Source: Nostocales cyanobacterium Centralia_MAG_434
Lineage (GTDB): Bacteria; Cyanobacteriota; Cyanobacteriia; Cyanobacteriales; Nostocaceae
Assembly (NCBI GenBank): GCA_021324415.1
Contig: JAJPJF010000171.1
Location: 1 to 39,610, forward strand
Length of the DNA: 39,610 nucleotides
Reading direction: 5' to 3'
The notes beneath the pieces were generated by a model. It was not told where the DNA came from and ran no database searches. It saw nothing but the letters and a program-made list of their open reading frames with translations. The stretch's first letter is position 1, and each line of letters opens with the position of its first letter. Made by a program: the position numbers and the translations under genes. Below, one piece after another: positions 35,539 to 39,610 of the stretch.

Positions 35539-36384
35539 TTACATCTGCCAAACCCTTGGTAGACAGTACTTACGGTTTAAAAAGGACACACGCAGTAACT
35601 GCCAAACATTTGTAAACCAGTTTCGCACCTCCGAAGTTGCACAACCACGGTATCGGCACAATAATCCCTTTCCTAAAAGAGTGACACCTGCTTCACCTTT
35701 GCCACACCATAGCAAAAGTGCTTTTTCTACTATCTCTGGTGAAACAGGTTGTCCCACCCAAGCTAGACTAGCGACAATTGGTTTCCCATACAAACCATGA
35801 GGACTGTGAAAAACCGCTTCGCTTGCAGGTAACCATTGCCGATCAATCCACAAAGGAACACCTTGCTGCCAAACTTCAGTGTGCGATCGCCACTCTCCCT
35901 GCAAAAATTTTTCTCCTCTTGCACTACGACCAAATCGGGTGATTTCCCAGCCTAACCAACTGGCTCCCGTTGCTAATTCTACCCGTAAGTCTTGCCGATA
36001 GATTGCGCCGTTGAAAACTATAGTTTCTTGGGGTAACCACTCTAAACAAGCATCAGCGTCAACGTGTATTTCAATGCTTTGTCTTGCTTGAGTCCCGTTA
36101 CTACGATAAATCTTACTTGCAGCAGCCGTAGTGATTAATGCCTGTGTATTTGGTTGGAGATGAAAGTTACACGAGAGACGATCTCCTCCCACAACACCAC
36201 CTGCCGTGTGTAAAATCACGCTATGACACACTTGTTCCCCTTCAGGATAAAATGGGCGTTGCACTTTCAGTGGTGCTTGGTTCTGATTATGAATGAGGGT
36301 TGTTGTCCCTTGGTGATTGGCATACACTAGGCTAAGTTTGCCATGCCAGCTAGATGGAAGTACTTTTGTTAAGTTTTGCTTCAC
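35539..36384 (-). CDS. ureD: Urease accessory protein UreD
   Basis: UreD forms the scaffold that, with UreF and UreG, delivers Ni to apo-urease. The 281-residue protein has HTAGGVVGGDRL, the TTAAASKIYRS segment and LPQETIVFNGA, all typical of the family. The start is GTG at 36384 with no strong ribosome binding site; no ATG fits nearby. First gene of ureDABC. Confidence 0.93.
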   Translation of the reverse strand: MKQNLTKVLPSSWHGKLSLVYANHQGTTTLIHNQNQAPLKVQRPFYPEGEQVCHSVILHTAGGVVGGDRLSCNFHLQPNTQALITTAAASKIYRSNGTQARQSIEIHVDADACLEWLPQETIVFNGAIYRQDLRVELATGASWLGWEITRFGRSARGEKFLQGEWRSHTEVWQQGVPLWIDRQWLPASEAVFHSPHGLYGKPIVASLAWVGQPVSPEIVEKALLLWCGKGEAGVTLLGKGLLCRYRGCATSEVRNWFTNVWQLLRVSFLNRKYCLPRVWQM

Positions 36385-36489
36385 TATTAATTTTTATTGT
36401 ATTTATACGGATGAAGCAAAGGATTTGAGGGAAATTCTTCGCTTCGTTCAGAATACAATACAGTTCAGTTATAAAGTAGATGACGAAGA

Positions 36490-36522
36490 AGAACCCCAGT
36501 TTCTTGAAGAAATTGGGGTTCT
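36490..36522 (+). repeat. Palindromic intergenic hairpin
   Basis: AGAACCCCAGTTTCT and AGAAATTGGGGTTCT form a 15-bp stem (one wobble) around TGA. There is no T run. This ACCCC/GGGGT palindrome type is common between cyanobacterial genes and may be a dispersed repeat or a weak terminator. Confidence 0.6.
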
Positions 36523-36539
36523 AGAGTAGTGGTTGCATA

Positions 36540-36575
36540 AAAAACAGCCTCTTCCTAAAGGAAGAGGCTGTTTTT
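36540..36575 (-). terminator. Terminator of groES-groEL
   Basis: CAGCCTCTTCC (36545-36555) and GGAAGAGGCTG (36560-36570) pair perfectly around TAAA, with A5 before and T5 after. It can work in both directions; it lies just after the groEL stop codon and ends that transcript. Confidence 0.88.
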
Positions 36576-36597
36576 ACAATTAGGGGACTATCAAATC

Positions 36598-38235
36598 TTA
36601 GTAATCGAAGTCGCCACCCATACCAGCGCCAGCACCAGCTGGAGCGTTATCTTTAGGTTCAGGCTTGTCTACCACGATACACTCAGTGGTCAACACCATA
36701 CCAGCAATGGATGCAGCATTTTGTAGAGCCGAACGAGTTACCTTGGCAGGGTCAACAATACCAGCAGCCAACAAATCAACAAATTCATTGGTAGCAGCAT
36801 TGAAGCCTACGTTGAATTCCTTCTCTTTAACGCGTTCAGCAATGACCGCGCCATTCTGACCAGCGTTTTCAGCAATCCGCTTGAGAGGAGCAGGTAACGC
36901 GCGAGCAACAATCAAAGCACCGATCAACTCTTCACCTTTGAGGTTGGCGTTTGCCCATTCTTCGAGCTGAGGAGCCAAGTGAGCTAGAGTTGTACCACCG
37001 CCAGGAACAATACCTTCTTCCACAGCAGCCTTGGTGGCGTTGATTGCGTCTTCTAGGCGCAATTTCTTGTCCTTCATTTCGGTTTCGGTAGCAGCTCCTA
37101 CCTTCACCACAGCGACACCACCAGCTAGTTTAGCAAGACGCTCTTGCAGTTTTTCTTTGTCGTAGGAAGATTCGGTTTCTTCCATTTGACGACGAATTTG
37201 CTCAACACGAGCCGTAACAGCAGAGTCGTTGCCTTCTGCAACAATGGTGGTGTTGTCTTTGGTGATTGTGATGCGGCGAGCTTTACCCAGACCATCCAGC
37301 TTGGTATTTTCCAACTTCAGACCAGCATCTTCAGTGATGACTTGACCACCAGTGAGGATAGCAATGTCTTCCAACATTGCTTTGCGGCGATCGCCAAAAC
37401 CAGGAGCCTTGACAGCAGCCACATTCAGCACACCGCGCAGGCGATTAACCACTAGGGTTGCCAAAGCTTCTTTTTCAATATCTTCGGCGATAATCACCAA
37501 GGGGCGACCAGCACGAGCAACTTGCTCCAGAATGGGAACAAGGTCTTGAACTAGGGCAATTTTCTTATCAGTTAGCAGGATGAAAGGCTCATCAAACACT
37601 GCTTCCATCCGCTCTGTGTCGGTAGCAAAGTAAGGAGAGATGTAGCCTTTGTCAAAGCGCATCCCTTCGGTAATTTCTAGTTCGGTGGTCATGGACTTTC
37701 CTTCTTCCAAGGAAATCACGCCTTCCTTACCGACCTTATCCATTGCTTGAGCAATCATTTGCCCGACTTCATCGTCGTTACCAGCTGAGATTGCACCAAC
37801 TTGAGCAATAGCTTTTGAATCTTCTACTGGGCGAGCATGCTCTTTGATTTTCTCGACCAAGAAGTTAGTAGCTTTATCAATACCGCGCTTCAGCAAAATC
37901 GCATTTGCACCAGCTGCAACGTTGCGCAAGCCTTCTTTCACAACTGCATGAGCCAAAACGGTTGCGGTAGTGGTACCATCACCAGCGGCATCATTGGTCT
38001 TAGAAGCAGCTTGACGGATCAAAGAAACGCCAGTGTTTTCTACGTGATCTTCTAATTCTATTTCTTTAGCAATGGTTACACCATCATTAATGATTTGTGG
38101 TGCACCAAATTTCTTCTCTAAAACTACGTTACGACCCTTAGGACCAAGGGTAACAGCTACAGCTTCAGTTAGAATGTCCATGCCTCTTTCCAAGGCACGA
38201 CGGGCGTTCTCGTTGTAGATAATGCGCTTTGCCAT
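36598..38235 (-). CDS. groL: Chaperonin GroEL (Hsp60)
   Basis: The 545-residue large chaperonin subunit. It has [19 protein letters not shown] (near 31), the ATPase motif [13 protein letters not shown] (about 84-96), the apical domain part [20 protein letters not shown], and the family C-terminus region [13 protein letters not shown]. The tail is [12 protein letters not shown] and lacks the GGM repeats of E. coli GroEL. Being in an operon with groES, it is the main (GroEL1-type) copy; cyanobacteria usually have a second groEL elsewhere. It lies 89 bp after groES. Confidence 0.98.
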   Translation of the reverse strand: MAKRIIYNENARRALERGMDILTEAVAVTLGPKGRNVVLEKKFGAPQIINDGVTIAKEIELEDHVENTGVSLIRQAASKTNDAAGDGTTTATVLAHAVVKEGLRNVAAGANAILLKRGIDKATNFLVEKIKEHARPVEDSKAIAQVGAISAGNDDEVGQMIAQAMDKVGKEGVISLEEGKSMTTELEITEGMRFDKGYISPYFATDTERMEAVFDEPFILLTDKKIALVQDLVPILEQVARAGRPLVIIAEDIEKEALATLVVNRLRGVLNVAAVKAPGFGDRRKAMLEDIAILTGGQVITEDAGLKLENTKLDGLGKARRITITKDNTTIVAEGNDSAVTARVEQIRRQMEETESSYDKEKLQERLAKLAGGVAVVKVGAATETEMKDKKLRLEDAINATKAAVEEGIVPGGGTTLAHLAPQLEEWANANLKGEELIGALIVARALPAPLKRIAENAGQNGAVIAERVKEKEFNVGFNAATNEFVDLLAAGIVDPAKVTRSALQNAASIAGMVLTTECIVVDKPEPKDNAPAGAGAGMGGDFDY

Positions 38236-38324
38236 ATTTATCTAGTCCAAGGAGTTCAGTCAATTTTGTCTTTAAATTTTCGTGAGTAATTGGTAATTTA
38301 GTCTTGTTATTACCTAATTACCCA

Positions 38325-38636
38325 TTAGCTGACGACTGCAAGAATGTCTTTCTCAGAGAGCAGCACGTATTCGTCAGTCCCTAGTTTGATGTCAGTACCA
38401 GCGTACTTGGAGTAGAGAACTTTGTCTCCTACTTTCACATCTAGTGGCTGACGACCACCGTCGTCCTTGAGTTTGCCATCACCAACAGCAACGACTTCGC
38501 CTACTTGGGGCTTTTCTTTGGCGGTGTCGGGCAAATACAGACCACCTGCGGTCTTTTCTTCAGAGGCGCTCACTTTAACAAAAACGCGATCGCCTAATGG
38601 TTTTACTGTTGAAACGCTTAGAGATACAGCTGCCAT
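38325..38636 (-). CDS. groS: Co-chaperonin GroES
   Basis: The 103-residue lid of the GroEL chamber. [20 protein letters not shown], the mobile loop, and the barrel part [20 protein letters not shown] are typical. A perfect CIRCE element sits 16 bp before the ATG at 38636, so HrcA should repress the operon at normal temperature. Confidence 0.98.
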   Translation of the reverse strand: MAAVSLSVSTVKPLGDRVFVKVSASEEKTAGGLYLPDTAKEKPQVGEVVAVGDGKLKDDGGRQPLDVKVGDKVLYSKYAGTDIKLGTDEYVLLSEKDILAVVS

Positions 38637-38652
38637 ACGAATTTCTCCAGAG

Positions 38653-38679
38653 TTAGCACTCTCAACTCCTGAGTGCTAA
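38653..38679 (-). promoter_or_regulatory. CIRCE operator of groES-groEL
   Basis: TTAGCACTC (38653-38661), nine bases, then GAGTGCTAA (38671-38679): a perfect match to the CIRCE consensus, the binding site of the heat-shock repressor HrcA. It lies just before the groES start codon. Confidence 0.97.
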
Positions 38680-39610
38680 TTTACCTAAGCTTAGCGTGTT
38701 ATGGCAACATTTTCCGTTGTACGGGTTCCCGAACTTTGCAAGTGCAGATACTCTTAAGTATTTATGCTTAAGAATTTTTAACTTTCTGGTTTTGTTCTCA
38801 AAGTTACGAATATTTGTATATAGTCAAATTTATTTGCAAAGTTCAAAAATCGATATAGAACAGTAATTAGGAACCTACAACAATGAGTCGCAACACAGTG
38901 ATAAAGTCAAGCCATTCCGTACCACACCCCTCTAACCCTCCAAACCATACAATCCCTCAGTCATGCCATTGAAACGTTAGAATTTGCAGAAACTCAGCAG
39001 CATGTTTTTATCTTTGTTAACTAGATAGTACCTCCTAGCGTCTAAAAAGAAGCTGGACAAGGAACTTTAAGAACTCAGATAAGATTCTGTGCAAGATAAC
39101 CAATCTCACTACATCTTTAAAACAAAAGCAAACTGCTTGCGAGTTTGTATTTCTAAGTTGATAATGGTGATTTACCCGGATAGTGTTTGGTAATGCCAAG
39201 CAACTCCGGCAGTTTGACTAGAAAGTTATCCAAGAACACTTGATGAAGCAACAAGGTGGTGGAAAAATATGCGTTTTTAATCCATCAGCCAGAGTCTTCC
39301 CTAGCTTCTTGTAAAGAAATAATAGAAGCTGAGCCTTTGTGAGGATATGGAAAAGCAGTAAGCCTAGTGAAAGTGCGGGTTGGTTTAATCCAGGAGCATC
39401 TCATGCCAACAGTTATTTGTTAACTTAAAGATTATTATTTAATCGATGTTTTTTCACCCGCCACTTTCAAAGCGATATATAATAGCGCATTATAGATACT
39501 ACTGCTCTAAGTATCCTTACTAAACTTTTGCCGTTGATATAGTAATTACTTAAGAGTAACAGCTACTTTTAAGAGTTCCACACAGCAAAAGTCGGTTAAG
39601 TGGGAAAAAA
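38680..39610 (-). other. Long region without a recognised gene
   Basis: About 930 bases upstream of groES. The groESL promoter must lie at its left end. I find no tRNA, no long open frame and no known protein motif. Around 39225-39430 short plus-strand frames give somewhat protein-like stretches (VIQEHLMKQQGGGK and later GLIQEHLMP) broken by stops; these could be gene remnants but are too short to name. Confidence 0.5.

Noticed and set aside
36385-36480. NtcA site (GTA-N8-TAC) before ureD
   Set aside because: Only GTATTTATAC is present, with a 4-base spacer in place of 8; not a valid site.
36317-36529. Plus-strand frame of 70 codons before ureD
   Set aside because: Overlaps the ureD start antisense and ends in a palindromic repeat; no family features.
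1-39610. CRISPR array, insertion sequence or prophage
   Set aside because: No regular repeat-spacer array, no transposase or integrase frame and no phage genes were found.

Overview
The window looks like chromosomal DNA of a filamentous, probably heterocyst-forming cyanobacterium. The signs are many HIP1 octamers (GCGATCGC), heptad-type short tandem repeats of the TAGGAGT kind between genes, a cyanobacterial-type short ribosomal protein S1, PEP-CTERM and Mo-nitrogenase C-terminal domain proteins, a caspase-like protein and a large NB-ARC/WD40 protein. Species cannot be fixed from the sequence alone.

Layout. The window opens inside a 5S rRNA gene (end of an rRNA operon), followed by a membrane protein of unknown role, nadA, a metallophosphoesterase and tRNA-Ser(UGA). 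From about 3.6 to 14.9 kb the content is accessory: an HTH/NB-ARC/14xWD40 protein; a convergent, closely packed cassette of a ThDP-dependent acyloin/acetolactate-synthase-like enzyme, a ketosynthase-III-like protein and a secreted PEP-CTERM SGNH hydrolase; two tiny ribbon-helix-helix genes facing each other; gene remnants; several dispersed repeats; the S1 gene; and a broken dienelactone hydrolase gene. From 14.9 to 26.5 kb lies mostly core content: a GntR regulator, an alpha/beta hydrolase, the tig / clpP-like / clpX protein quality-control group on the minus strand, and asd-dapA-rnj on the plus strand. Two 90-bp repeats, inverted relative to each other and differing at one base, bracket most of this block. 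The last part holds a caspase-like protein that has lost both catalytic residues, rpmF, a sulfite-oxidase-like molybdoenzyme, a sensor kinase coupled to a fatty-aldehyde-type dehydrogenase, ureDABC, and groES-groEL under a perfect CIRCE operator.

How genes work together. Trigger factor, the Clp subunits and GroES/EL form a proteostasis set; asd and dapA make the lysine/diaminopimelate precursor; ureDABC gives the urease structural subunits plus one accessory protein (ureE, F and G are not here). The most unusual points are the ClpP-family subunit next to clpX that lacks the catalytic Ser and Asp, the three-gene ThDP/KAS III/SGNH cassette whose ketosynthase has lost its His, the Tyr/Asn pseudo-caspase, the inverted RHH pair (one member only 50 codons), and the start of the SGNH hydrolase, where an ideal ribosome binding site and ATG are out of frame across an A9 run. 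All function calls rest on motifs read by eye; no database search was possible.
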